A DNA stretch of 64,000 nt. It comes from Saccharothrix syringae. Lineage in GTDB: Bacteria > Actinomycetota > Actinomycetes > Mycobacteriales > Pseudonocardiaceae. The notes under the pieces are model-generated. The model saw only the letters and a list, made by a program, of their open reading frames with translations. It did not search any database and was not told the origin of the DNA. The stretch spans positions 5,766,001 to 5,830,000 of the forward strand of contig NZ_CP034550.1 in the NCBI RefSeq assembly GCF_009498035.1. The letters run 5' to 3'. The stretch's first letter is position 1. Each line of letters begins with the position of its first letter. The translations under genes and the position numbers were made by a program. Shown here in pieces: positions 1 to 8,016 of the stretch.

Positions 1-784
1 GCACGACGTGCAGCGCGCCGAGCGCGACCAGGTCGCTGTAGCAGAACACCGCGTCCGGCGGGTCGTCGCGGTCGAGCAGGTGCCGCATGGCGCCGGAGCC
101 GTCGGCGCGGTTGAACCGCGGCGTGCGGATGACCAGGGACTCGTCCACGGGCAGGCCGGCGTCCTCGTGCGCCCGGCGGTAGCCGCAGGTGCGCAGCTGC
201 GCGGCCTCGCCCGTGGGGTACGGCTGGTCGCCGATGGCGGCGACGCGCCGCCTGCCCAGGCCGATCAGGTGTGCGGTGGCCTCGCGGGACGCGGCCACGT
301 CGTCGATGCCGACGTGGTCGAAGACCCCGTTGGACACCCGTTCGCCCAGCACCACCAGCGGCAGCTCGGGGTCGCCGTCGGCCAGGTCGTCCTGCGCCAG
401 GCCGAGCGGGCTGAAGATCATGCCGTCGAACAGCAGGGCGCGGCCGCCGCGGCGGATCAGCTCGCGCTCGTGGTCGGGGTCGCCGTCGGTCTGGTCGATC
501 AGGACGTTGTAGCCGCGGTCGCGGGCCCTGGGGATGATGGCCTGCAGCAGCTCGGCGAAGTACGGGGTGTCCAGGTAGGGCACCACCACGGCGATCTGGC
601 CGGACCGGCCGTTGGCCAGGTTGCGGGCCAGCACGTTGGGCCGGTAGCCCAGCTCGTCGATCGCGCGCTCCACCTTGGCGCGGGTGTGCTCGGTGACGCG
701 CGCGTAGCCGTTGACCACGTTGGACACCGTGCGCGGCGACACGCCCGCGAGGAGCGCTACGTCACGCAGCGTGGCTTCGCGCAT
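1..784 (-). CDS. LacI-family transcriptional regulator (3' end cut by window edge)
   Basis: The minus-strand frame begins MREATLRDVALLAGVS, a typical LacI helix-turn-helix start, followed by the hinge-helix region (RPNVLARNLANGRSG) and a periplasmic-binding-protein-like effector domain. The ATG follows a strong GAGGAGGAG ribosome-binding site. About 261 codons are visible, so roughly 70-90 C-terminal residues lie outside the window. It is divergent from an ABC sugar importer and a GH51 arabinofuranosidase. By family precedent it is a repressor of that operon relieved by an arabinoside; the effector is inferred. Two matching operator-like sites lie in the shared promoter region. Confidence 0.9.
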   Translation of the reverse strand, partial: MREATLRDVALLAGVSPRTVSNVVNGYARVTEHTRAKVERAIDELGYRPNVLARNLANGRSGQIAVVVPYLDTPYFAELLQAIIPRARDRGYNVLIDQTDGDPDHERELIRRGGRALLFDGMIFSPLGLAQDDLADGDPELPLVVLGERVSNGVFDHVGIDDVAASREATAHLIGLGRRRVAAIGDQPYPTGEAAQLRTCGYRRAHEDAGLPVDESLVIRTPRFNRADGSGAMRHLLDRDDPPDAVFCYSDLVALGALHVV

Positions 785-898
785 GGCTCCTCCTCCTCGC
801 GACCGGCGCGACGACCCACCGCTGCGGCGCTGGACAGGAGTGTGCCCGGAGCGGCCCGCCGCGACAAGCACGACCCGCTTCGGGATTCGAATGGGGTC

Positions 899-944
899 TT
901 GCAGCGCGGCAAAAGCCGGTACATAGTGCTTTGCAGCGCAGCAA
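899..944. promoter_or_regulatory. Twin LacI-type operators
   Basis: Two 14-bp near-palindromes, TTGCAGCGCGGCAA (899-912) and TTGCAGCGCAGCAA (931-944), start 32 bp apart, about three helical turns, in the 339-bp divergent region between the LacI gene and the importer. The shared form TTGCnGCGCnGCAA has the central CG usual for LacI/GalR operators. The second site sits in a longer arm pair (GCTTTGC/GCAAAGC, 928-947). Nothing else was recognised in 785-1123. Confidence 0.7.
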
Positions 945-1123
945 AGCCTGGTGCCACGGCGGCACGCGGGGCCGGTGCCCACCGTGCCCGCCGGTCGTGG
1001 CGCGACACCCGGACCGAAACCGGCGGCCCGCCGCCGGCCCCTCTCGCCCCTACGTCCTGCTCACGCTCGGTGATGGCGGTCGCGCGTGCCCAACGAGGTG
1101 CACGCGACGGAAAGGCGCTGCTC

Positions 1124-2446
1124 ATGTTCGGTGTCAGCCGGTTGGCGAAATCCCTCCGGGCCGCCTGCTCGGCCCTGGTCGCGGGCGGGCTGCTCGCGGT
1201 GGCCGCGTGCGGCGGCGCCGGGGGCGACGACGGGCCCGTGCGCGTGTCGGTGTGGGCCTGGTACCCGGAGTTCAAGGGCGTGGTGGACGCCTTCAACGCC
1301 TCCCACGCCGACGTCCAGGTCGAGTGGACCAACGTCGGCACCGGCCCCGACCAGTACGCCAAGCTCAAGACCGCGTTCACCGCGGGCAAGGGCGCGCCGG
1401 ACGTGGCCATGGTCGAGTTCCAGCAGATCCCGACCTTCGTCATCCTCGACGCCCTGGTCGACATGGGGCCGTACGGCGCCAACGACGACGAGGCCCTCTA
1501 CGCGGAGTGGGCCTGGAGCCAGGCCACCGACGGCGACAAGGTCTACGCGATCCCGGTCGACGGCGGGCCCATGGCGCTGATGTACCGCAAGGACCTGTTC
1601 GACCTGCACGGCATCCCGGTGCCGACCACGTGGGACGAGTACCGGACCGCCGCCGAGCGGATCAAGGCCGTCGACCCGAACGCCCACATCGCCAGCTTCG
1701 GCAGCGACGGCGGCTGGATCAACGGCCTGATGTGGCAGGCCGGGTGCCGCCCCTACGGCTACTCCGCGGCGAAGGCGCGCGACCAGGTGCGGATCGACCT
1801 CACCGCGCCGGCCTGCCGCAAGGTGTTCGAGCTGCACGGCGACCTGGTCCGGCGCGGCCTGATGGCCACCGACCCGTTCTTCACCGCCGACGCCACCGCC
1901 GCGCTGGACTCCGGCAGGTACTGGACCTGGGCGGCGGCGGGCTGGACGCCCGGCTACGTGGCCGGGTCGCTGAAGAACACCGCGGGCAAGTGGGCCGTCG
2001 CGCCGATGCCGCAGTGGACGGCGGGCGCCGACGAGCAGGGCGACTGGGGCGGCTCCACCTTCACCGTCACCAAGCAGGCCAAGGACCCCGCGGCGGCCAC
2101 CAGGGTGGCGCGGGAGCTGTTCGGCCGCTCCAAGGAGGCTTGGGACGTCGGGCTCAACAAAGCCTTCCTCTACCCGCTGGTCAAGGACATCGCCGCCGAC
2201 CCGGCGTTCACCGGCAAGACCTACGAGTTCTTCAACGGCCAGAAGGTCAACGAGATCTTCGTGCCGGTGTCGCAGAAGCTGGGCGAGTTCCAGTACACGC
2301 CGTTCCAGGACTTCGTCTTCGGCGAGCTGAACGACCGCAGCGCGGAGGCGATCGCGGGCAGCAGGCCGTGGGAGACGGTGCTGGAGGAGACGCAGGAGAA
2401 CGTCATCGCCTACGCCCGGCAGCAGGGCTTCAAGGTCGGCAACTAG
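1124..2446 (+). CDS. ABC sugar transporter, substrate-binding lipoprotein
   Basis: Extracytoplasmic sugar-binding protein of about 440 residues (SBP family 1). The N-terminus is a lipoprotein signal: a basic start, a hydrophobic stretch and a lipobox ending AVAAC at about residue 28. The mature part begins VRVSVWAWYPEFKGVVDAFN, usual for oligosaccharide-binding proteins. The open frame continues upstream to position 8, but coding character and signal peptide begin at this ATG, so the start was placed here behind GAAAGG. It heads an operon with two permeases and a GH51 enzyme, so an arabinose-containing oligosaccharide is the likely ligand (inference). No ATPase is encoded nearby; a shared MsiK-type ATPase is the usual solution in actinomycetes. 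Confidence 0.9.
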   Translation: MFGVSRLAKSLRAACSALVAGGLLAVAACGGAGGDDGPVRVSVWAWYPEFKGVVDAFNASHADVQVEWTNVGTGPDQYAKLKTAFTAGKGAPDVAMVEFQQIPTFVILDALVDMGPYGANDDEALYAEWAWSQATDGDKVYAIPVDGGPMALMYRKDLFDLHGIPVPTTWDEYRTAAERIKAVDPNAHIASFGSDGGWINGLMWQAGCRPYGYSAAKARDQVRIDLTAPACRKVFELHGDLVRRGLMATDPFFTADATAALDSGRYWTWAAAGWTPGYVAGSLKNTAGKWAVAPMPQWTAGADEQGDWGGSTFTVTKQAKDPAAATRVARELFGRSKEAWDVGLNKAFLYPLVKDIAADPAFTGKTYEFFNGQKVNEIFVPVSQKLGEFQYTPFQDFVFGELNDRSAEAIAGSRPWETVLEETQENVIAYARQQGFKVGN

Positions 2447-2465
2447 TTCGCGGAGGGGGTGTCCC

Positions 2466-3359
2466 GTGGCCTCTCGGTCCTCGCGCCGCGTGACCGCGCA
2501 CCCGGTCGCCGGGGTGCTGTTCGTGCTGCCGTTCTTCCTCGTCGTGGTGGCGTTCCTGGTGGTGCCGCTGGGGTACGCCTTCTGGCTGAGCCTGTCCACC
2601 CGCAGCCTGGCCCTGGGCACGCGCTTCACCGGCCTGGAGAACTACCTGCGGGCCTTTACCGACCCCGTGCTGCTCGACGGGCTGCTGCGGGTGGTGGTGT
2701 TCGGCGCGGTGCAGATCCCGGTGATGCTGGGCATCGCGCTGGCCGGCGCGCTGGCCCTGGACGTGGTCACCACGAGGTTCGCCCTGGCGTTCCGGCTGAT
2801 CGCGTTCATGCCCTACGCCGTGCCGGCCGTGATCGGCGCGCTGATGTGGGGCTTCCTCTACAGCCGCACGTTCGGGCCGTTCGCGGACCTGCCGACGCTG
2901 GTGGGCGGTGCGCCGCTGGACTTCTTCGGCCCCGGGCTGCTGCTGGCGTCGCTGGGCAACATCGTGACCTGGGCGTGGACCGGCTACAACATGATCGTGC
3001 TCTACTCGGCGCTCCAGGGCGTGCCGCGGGAGTCCTACGAGGCGGCGGTGATCGACGGCGCCTCGCAGGTGCAGATCGCGCTGCGGGTGAAGGTGCCCGC
3101 GATCCGGCAGGCCATCGCGCTGGCCGCGATCTTCACCGTCATCGGCACCATGCAGTTCTTCACCGAGCCGCAGGTCATGGCCCGCTTCGCGCCCGCGGTG
3201 TCGGCCGGGTACACGCCCAACCTCTACGCCTACAACCAGGCGTTCGCCTACTCCGACTTCCACTACTCCGCCGCGATCTCCTTCGCGCTGGGCTTCGTGG
3301 TGTTCGTAACGGCCTACGCGTTCGTGTTCGTCAACCGGCGCCGGGGGGCCGCCTCGTGA
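2466..3359 (+). CDS. ABC sugar transporter permease (MalF type)
   Basis: Inner-membrane permease of 297 residues with about six hydrophobic segments and the cytoplasmic EAA loop near residues 196-215 (YEAAVIDGASQVQIALRVKV), which contacts the ATPase. The GTG start follows a GGAGGGGG ribosome-binding site 19 bp after the binding-protein gene. Its stop overlaps the next permease start (GTGA), indicating translational coupling. Confidence 0.92.
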   Translation: MASRSSRRVTAHPVAGVLFVLPFFLVVVAFLVVPLGYAFWLSLSTRSLALGTRFTGLENYLRAFTDPVLLDGLLRVVVFGAVQIPVMLGIALAGALALDVVTTRFALAFRLIAFMPYAVPAVIGALMWGFLYSRTFGPFADLPTLVGGAPLDFFGPGLLLASLGNIVTWAWTGYNMIVLYSALQGVPRESYEAAVIDGASQVQIALRVKVPAIRQAIALAAIFTVIGTMQFFTEPQVMARFAPAVSAGYTPNLYAYNQAFAYSDFHYSAAISFALGFVVFVTAYAFVFVNRRRGAAS

Positions 3360-4198
3360 AGCCGCGCACCCGCCTGGCGCACCTGCTGATGTTCGCGGGC
3401 GTGCTGTACTTCGCCGTCCCGCTGCTGTGGGTGCTCGTGGCGGCCACCAAGAACCAGGCCGACCTGCTGTCCTCCCCCGCGCTGTGGTTCGGCGAGGAGT
3501 TCAGCCTGTTCGACAACATCGGCCGGCTGTTCCGCGAGGACGACGGCGCCTACGGCCGCTGGATCGCCAACACCGCCCTGTACTCGGGCACCAGCGCGGT
3601 CGGCGCCACCGCGCTGGCCGCGCTGGCGGGCTACGGCCTGGCCCGGTTCTCCTTCCCCGGCAAGCGGTTGCTGGAGACCGCGCTGCTGGGGATGATCATG
3701 GTGCCGGCCACCGCGCTGGTGCTGCCCACCTACCTGATCCTGGCCGAGCTGGAGGTGGTGGACACCGCGTGGGCGGTCATCCTGCCCTCGCTGCTCAGCC
3801 CGTTCGGCACCTATCTGATCCGCGTGTACGTCGCCGAGGCCGTGCCCGTGGAGCTGATCGACGCCGCGCGCGTGGACCGGGCGGGCGAGCTGCGGATCTT
3901 CTGGCGGATCGTGGTGCCGGTGATGCGCCCGGCGCTGGTCACGGTGTTCCTGTTCAGCCTGGTGGCGACCTGGAACAACTACTTCCTGCCGCTGGTGGTG
4001 CTCAGCGACGCCGACCTCTACCCGCTCACCGTCGGCCTGACCACGTGGTTCAACACCGCGCAGCAGGAGGCGGGCACGCGCGTGCTGTTCGACCTGGTGG
4101 TCACCGGCTCCCTGCTGGCGATCGTCCCGCTCGTCATCGCCTTCGTCCTGCTCCAGCGCTTCTGGCGCAGCGGCGCGGGCACGGGCGCCCTGAAGTAG
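3356..4198 (+). CDS. ABC sugar transporter permease (MalG type)
   Basis: Second permease, about 280 residues, starting at a GTG that overlaps the preceding stop. It has the family's N-terminal membrane segment (MFAGVLYFAVPLLWVLVAAT), several further transmembrane helices and an EAA-type loop (ELIDAARVDRAGELRIFWRI). With the upstream permease it should form the heterodimeric channel. The longer open frame beginning at 2459 is in the same register, but its first part overlaps the MalF gene and is not coding. Confidence 0.92.
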   Translation: MKPRTRLAHLLMFAGVLYFAVPLLWVLVAATKNQADLLSSPALWFGEEFSLFDNIGRLFREDDGAYGRWIANTALYSGTSAVGATALAALAGYGLARFSFPGKRLLETALLGMIMVPATALVLPTYLILAELEVVDTAWAVILPSLLSPFGTYLIRVYVAEAVPVELIDAARVDRAGELRIFWRIVVPVMRPALVTVFLFSLVATWNNYFLPLVVLSDADLYPLTVGLTTWFNTAQQEAGTRVLFDLVVTGSLLAIVPLVIAFVLLQRFWRSGAGTGALK

Positions 4199-4205
4199 GA
4201 GGACC

Positions 4206-5711
4206 ATGCTCACCGCAACCCTTGCCCTGCACGCCGACGACGTGGTGGCGCCCGTGCGGCGCCGGCTGTTCGGCTCGTTCGTCGAGCACCTGGGCCGCTG
4301 CGTCTACACCGGCATCCACGAACCGGGGCACCCCACCGCGGACGAGGACGGCTTCCGCGGCGACGTGCTGGCGCTGACCCGCGAGATGGGCGTGTCCGTG
4401 GTGCGCTACCCGGGCGGCAACTTCGTCTCCGGGTACCGCTGGGAGGACGGCGTCGGCCCGGACCGCCCGGTGCGCCGGGACCTGGCGTGGCGCAGCATCG
4501 AGACCAACGAGGTGGGCCTGGACGAGTTCGTCCGCTGGGCCCGCAAGGCCGGCGCCGAGGTGATGTACGCGGTGAACCTGGGCACGCGCGGCGTGCTGGA
4601 GGCGCTGGACGTGCACGAGTACGCCAACCACGAGGGCGGCACGCACCTGTCGGAGCTGCGCCGCGCCAACGGTTCCGACGCGCCGCACGGCATCCGGCTG
4701 TGGTGCCTGGGCAACGAGATGGACGGGCCGTGGCAGACCGGCCACAAGACCGCGCACGAGTACGGCCGGCTGGCCGCGGAGACCGCGCGGGCGCTGCGGC
4801 AGGCCGAGCCGGGGCTGGAGCTGGTGGTGTGCGGCAGCTCCAGCCACGCCATGCCGACCTTCGGCGCGTGGGAGGACACCGTCCTGGAGCTGTGCTACGA
4901 CCAGGTGGACCACATCTCGCTGCACGCCTACTACGAGCCGCTGGACGGCGACGTGGACAGCTTCCTGGCCTCGGCGGTGGACATGGACCGCTTCATCGAG
5001 CAGGTGGTGGCCACCGCCGACGCGGTGGGCGCCCGGCTCAAGAGCGACAAGCGGATCACGCTGTCGTTCGACGAGTGGAACGTCTGGTACCTCAGCCGCT
5101 ACCAGGCCGACCCGCCCACCGAGTGGCGGGTGGCGCCCCGCCTGATCGAGGACCGGTACGACGTGACCGACGCCGTCGTGGTCGGCAACCTGCTGATGTC
5201 GCTGCTGCGGCACGGCGACCGGGTGGCCGTGGCGTGCCAGGCGCAGCTGGTCAACGTCATCGCCCCGATCCGCAGCGAGCCCGGCGGGCCGGCGTGGCGG
5301 CAGACGACCTTCCACCCGTTCGCGCTGACCTCGCGGCTGGCGCGCGGGGACGTGCTGCGCGGGCACGTCGCCGCGCCGACCCACGCCACCGGGCGGCACG
5401 GCGAGGTGCCGCTGGTGGACGCGGTGGCCACCCGCGACCCGGGCAGCGGCGAGGTGGTGGTGTTCGCGGTCAACCGGCACCGCGGTGAACCGGTGGAGCT
5501 GCGCGTGCCGCTGGCGGGCCTGGGCGGGGTGGAACCCGTGGAGGCGTGGTCGCTGCACGACGCCGACCCCACCGCGACCAACACCGAGCGGGAGCCGGAC
5601 CGGGTGGTGCCGCGGCCGTTGGAGGTCGAGGTGGTGGACGGTGCGCTGCGGGTCGTGCTGCCGCCCGTGTCGTGGCAGGCGATCCGGCTGGGCGCCCGGT
5701 CGGATCGGTGA
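4206..5711 (+). CDS. abfA: Alpha-L-arabinofuranosidase, GH51
   Basis: Retaining arabinofuranosidase of 501 residues, the normal length for intracellular GH51 enzymes, with no signal peptide. The acid/base glutamate is E171 in CLGNEMDGPW and the nucleophile E290 in LSFDEWNVWY. The conserved N-terminal FGSFVEHLGRCVYTGIHEP and RYPGGNFVSGYRWEDG segments are present. ATG follows AGGAGGACC, 7 bp after the permease stop. It should release arabinose from imported arabino-oligosaccharides in the cytoplasm. The gene converges on the esterase with 16 bp between stops. Confidence 0.95.
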   Translation: MLTATLALHADDVVAPVRRRLFGSFVEHLGRCVYTGIHEPGHPTADEDGFRGDVLALTREMGVSVVRYPGGNFVSGYRWEDGVGPDRPVRRDLAWRSIETNEVGLDEFVRWARKAGAEVMYAVNLGTRGVLEALDVHEYANHEGGTHLSELRRANGSDAPHGIRLWCLGNEMDGPWQTGHKTAHEYGRLAAETARALRQAEPGLELVVCGSSSHAMPTFGAWEDTVLELCYDQVDHISLHAYYEPLDGDVDSFLASAVDMDRFIEQVVATADAVGARLKSDKRITLSFDEWNVWYLSRYQADPPTEWRVAPRLIEDRYDVTDAVVVGNLLMSLLRHGDRVAVACQAQLVNVIAPIRSEPGGPAWRQTTFHPFALTSRLARGDVLRGHVAAPTHATGRHGEVPLVDAVATRDPGSGEVVVFAVNRHRGEPVELRVPLAGLGGVEPVEAWSLHDADPTATNTEREPDRVVPRPLEVEVVDGALRVVLPPVSWQAIRLGARSDR

Positions 5712-5740
5712 GGTCGGATCGGTGGGGTCAGATCGGTGAG
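5699..5740. repeat. Three tandem 14-bp repeats across convergent gene ends
   Basis: Three head-to-tail copies of GTCGGATCGGTGAG (5699-5712, 5713-5726 with one change, 5727-5740 with one change). They span the stop codons of the arabinofuranosidase and the convergent esterase, and supply both C-terminal ends. Confidence 0.85.
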
Positions 5741-6885
5741 CAGTCGGGCTTGTCGGTCCAGCCGGCCGGGCAGCGGTAGAGGGTGAAGGCGGTGGTGTAG
5801 CCGTAGCGGGCGCCCAGGGTGTTGTAGTCGGTCACGCCGATGCGGCCGGCCACGTAGTGCTGGGTCGCGGTGCCGGTGGCGGTGTCGACGGGCTGCGCCG
5901 TGCTCGTGGTGGTGGTCGGGGTGGTTCCGGTGGTGATGCCCCAGAAGCGGGCCAGGTGGTAGGCGGAGCAGATGTCGACGTCGAGCACGTAGGCGCCCGC
6001 GGTGCCGCACTGGGTCGGCCCGGTGCCGGGGTCCACCGGGTGGCCGTGGCCCATGCCGGTGATCTGGTACAGCTCCACCACCCCGCCGTAGACGCGGTGC
6101 GGGTAGCCGGCGACGGTGTCGCTGACGTCGGGGGTCTGGTCGGTGCCGTGGACGTCGGTCCACTGCTCGACCAGCTCCCCGGCGTTGGCCGGGACCACGG
6201 TGGTGTCGGCGGTGCCGTGCCAGATGGAGACCTTGGGGCGCGGTCCGCCCGCGTAGGCGGCGCGGACCTTGTCGCCCCACTGGGCCGGGGTGAGGTTCAC
6301 GCCGGGGTTCATGCAGCCGAATGCCTGGGCCACGGCGGTCGCGCAGCCGTAGGGCAGGCCCGCGACCACGCCGCCGCCGGCGAAGACGTCCGGGTAGGTG
6401 GCCAGCATGACGGCGGTCATCGCACCGCCCGCGGACAGGCCGCTGACGTAGGCGCTCGACGCCTTCACGTCCTGTTTGACCCGGTCGACCATCTGCTTGA
6501 TCGACAGCGCCTCGCCGGCGCCGCGCCGGGTGTCGCCGGGTTCGAACCAGTTGAAGCAGGAGTTGAGGTTGTTGGCGCTGCGCTGCTGCGGGAAGACGAC
6601 CGAGAAGCGCCACTGGTCGGCGAGTTTGGTCCAGCCGGTGCCCGTGGCGTAGGACGCGGCGTTCTGGGTGCAGCCGTGCAGGGCGACGACCACCGGGCGG
6701 TCCGGGGGCAGGCCGTCGGGGACGTAGCGGAACATCTGGAGGTTGCCCGGGTTGGTGCCGAACCCGGTGACCTCCTGCAGGCCCGCGGCGCGGGCCGGTG
6801 GTGCGGTGGTGGTCAGCGCCGCGGTGGCCAGTGCGGCGGTGAGCGCGGCGGCCAGGGCTGCGACGGCAGGGCGAAGAGCCGGCAT
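5728..6885 (-). CDS. Secreted PHB-depolymerase-family esterase
   Basis: Extracellular serine hydrolase of 385 residues. An N-terminal signal peptide (about residues 1-33, ending ARA) precedes an alpha/beta-hydrolase domain with the LHGCTQNAASY oxyanion region, the lipase box GLSAGG, an aspartate in WHGTADTTVV and a histidine in GMGHGHPVD. After a Thr-rich linker, a C-terminal segment of about 45 residues (HYVAGRIGVTDYNTLGARYG) with two cysteines resembles the small appended domains of secreted PHB-depolymerase/feruloyl-esterase-type enzymes. ATG follows GGAGAGGT. The substrate cannot be read from sequence: polyhydroxyalkanoate or acyl groups on plant xylan are both plausible, the latter fitting the adjacent arabinofuranosidase. 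Confidence 0.88.
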   Translation of the reverse strand: MPALRPAVAALAAALTAALATAALTTTAPPARAAGLQEVTGFGTNPGNLQMFRYVPDGLPPDRPVVVALHGCTQNAASYATGTGWTKLADQWRFSVVFPQQRSANNLNSCFNWFEPGDTRRGAGEALSIKQMVDRVKQDVKASSAYVSGLSAGGAMTAVMLATYPDVFAGGGVVAGLPYGCATAVAQAFGCMNPGVNLTPAQWGDKVRAAYAGGPRPKVSIWHGTADTTVVPANAGELVEQWTDVHGTDQTPDVSDTVAGYPHRVYGGVVELYQITGMGHGHPVDPGTGPTQCGTAGAYVLDVDICSAYHLARFWGITTGTTPTTTTSTAQPVDTATGTATQHYVAGRIGVTDYNTLGARYGYTTAFTLYRCPAGWTDKPDCSPI

Positions 6886-6907
6886 GACGCGACCTCTCCG
6901 TTGAGGT

Positions 6908-6925
6908 GAGTGACGGGCGTCACTC
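6908..6925. promoter_or_regulatory. Perfect inverted repeat upstream of the esterase
   Basis: GAGTGACG-GG-CGTCACTC, two 8-bp arms with a 2-bp centre, begins 23 bp upstream of the esterase start. Size and position suit a dimeric repressor operator or a promoter-overlapping site. The regulator is unknown. Confidence 0.5.
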
Positions 6926-7073
6926 GCGTTGGGCTGATGGTACGAACGGAGGTGCGTCGTCCGCCCTGGTGCGCGTCACCACTCCCGTCGGCGGCGGGAT
7001 ATCGGTGGGCCACACGCGAAGCGGGGTGCGGTGCAGGCCCTGGCGCGCGCCCGCCAGGCCCTGGGCCTTCAGG

Positions 7074-7889
7074 TCATCGGCGCAGCAGCGGTATCACCGC
7101 GATGGCGATGCCCCTGCTGGTGGTGCTGCTCGCCTGGTCCCGCAGGGGCGCCCAGTGCACCTCCGTGGGACCTTCGTTCGGGTAGCGGAACACGCCGTAC
7201 CCACTGGCGAAACTGGTGTAGTTGTACGCCTCGCAGAAGAGGTCCCAGCCGATGTAGTCCCCGGGGCGCGGACGCGGGAAGTCCGGTTCCTGGAGGGCCG
7301 GGACGTAGCTCCAGCAGTTCGGCAGCAGGGTCGCGGCGATGTGCTCCTGCGCGCTCAACAGCGTGCTGGCCAGCGCCTCGGTGGTCAAGCCGGTGCGACC
7401 GCGTGCGTTGAGCGCGATCGGGGACACGATGCTCAGGGCGAAGCCGAGCTGGTCCTTCCGGGCCGCGTCGGAAATCGCCGGCAGGGTGCTGGCGATCTGC
7501 ACCGCGCAGCCGGTCGCGTTCTGGGCGAACTGCTGCATGTTGTCCGGTGCCATGCGTTCGATGTCGATGTACTCGATGAACGCGTGGTTGGCGCACGCCC
7601 GCAGCTCGGCCACGGCGATCGTCTCCATCTGGGCCAGGATCTCCGCCTTCGCGGAGTTGACCGCCGACAGGATCTGCGTGGTGGCCTGCTTGATGGCCTC
7701 CTCGGTGTTGGCCGAGGAAGCCCAGGAACCGATCGCGCTGATGGCGGCCACCACGACTTTCGTCCAGTCGAGGTATGCCTGTGGCGGCTGCTCGGCGGCG
7801 GTCGCCCGGACCGGTTGCCCGCCGAGCGGGATTATGACGAGGGCGGACAGCGCAGCGGCGATCAGCGCGCGCCAGTGTCTTGTTCGCAT
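7074..7889 (-). CDS. Secreted protein of unknown function
   Basis: About 271 residues. The ATG at 7889 was chosen because GAGGTGG lies just upstream; an in-frame ATG at 7907 is possible. A signal peptide (RHWRALIAAALSALVIIPLGG, cleavage near ATAAEQ) is followed by a mostly helical, Ala-rich region (about residues 40-110) and a cysteine-containing C-terminal part ending in an aromatic-rich segment (YIGWDLFCEAYNYTSFASGYG). No family was recognised. It lies between the esterase and a SARP gene, on the same strand as both, with 188 bp to the esterase start. Confidence 0.75.
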   Translation of the reverse strand: MRTRHWRALIAAALSALVIIPLGGQPVRATAAEQPPQAYLDWTKVVVAAISAIGSWASSANTEEAIKQATTQILSAVNSAKAEILAQMETIAVAELRACANHAFIEYIDIERMAPDNMQQFAQNATGCAVQIASTLPAISDAARKDQLGFALSIVSPIALNARGRTGLTTEALASTLLSAQEHIAATLLPNCWSYVPALQEPDFPRPRPGDYIGWDLFCEAYNYTSFASGYGVFRYPNEGPTEVHWAPLRDQASSTTSRGIAIAVIPLLRR

Positions 7890-8016
7890 GTTCCACCTCA
7901 TTTTCATTCCATTCGCCGCGGCTTACCTCGGCGCGGCGATCGGACATCGCGAAAAGCGAATGAGGCACATTACGCCCGAACCGGAAGCGCCGGCTACGGG
8001 CATTTCTCCCCGACCG

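Noticed and set aside
8-1123. Long plus-strand open frame upstream of the sugar-binding protein
   Set aside because: It is the antisense of the LacI gene plus the promoter region; residues are low-complexity and the lipoprotein signal and ribosome-binding site place the start at 1124.
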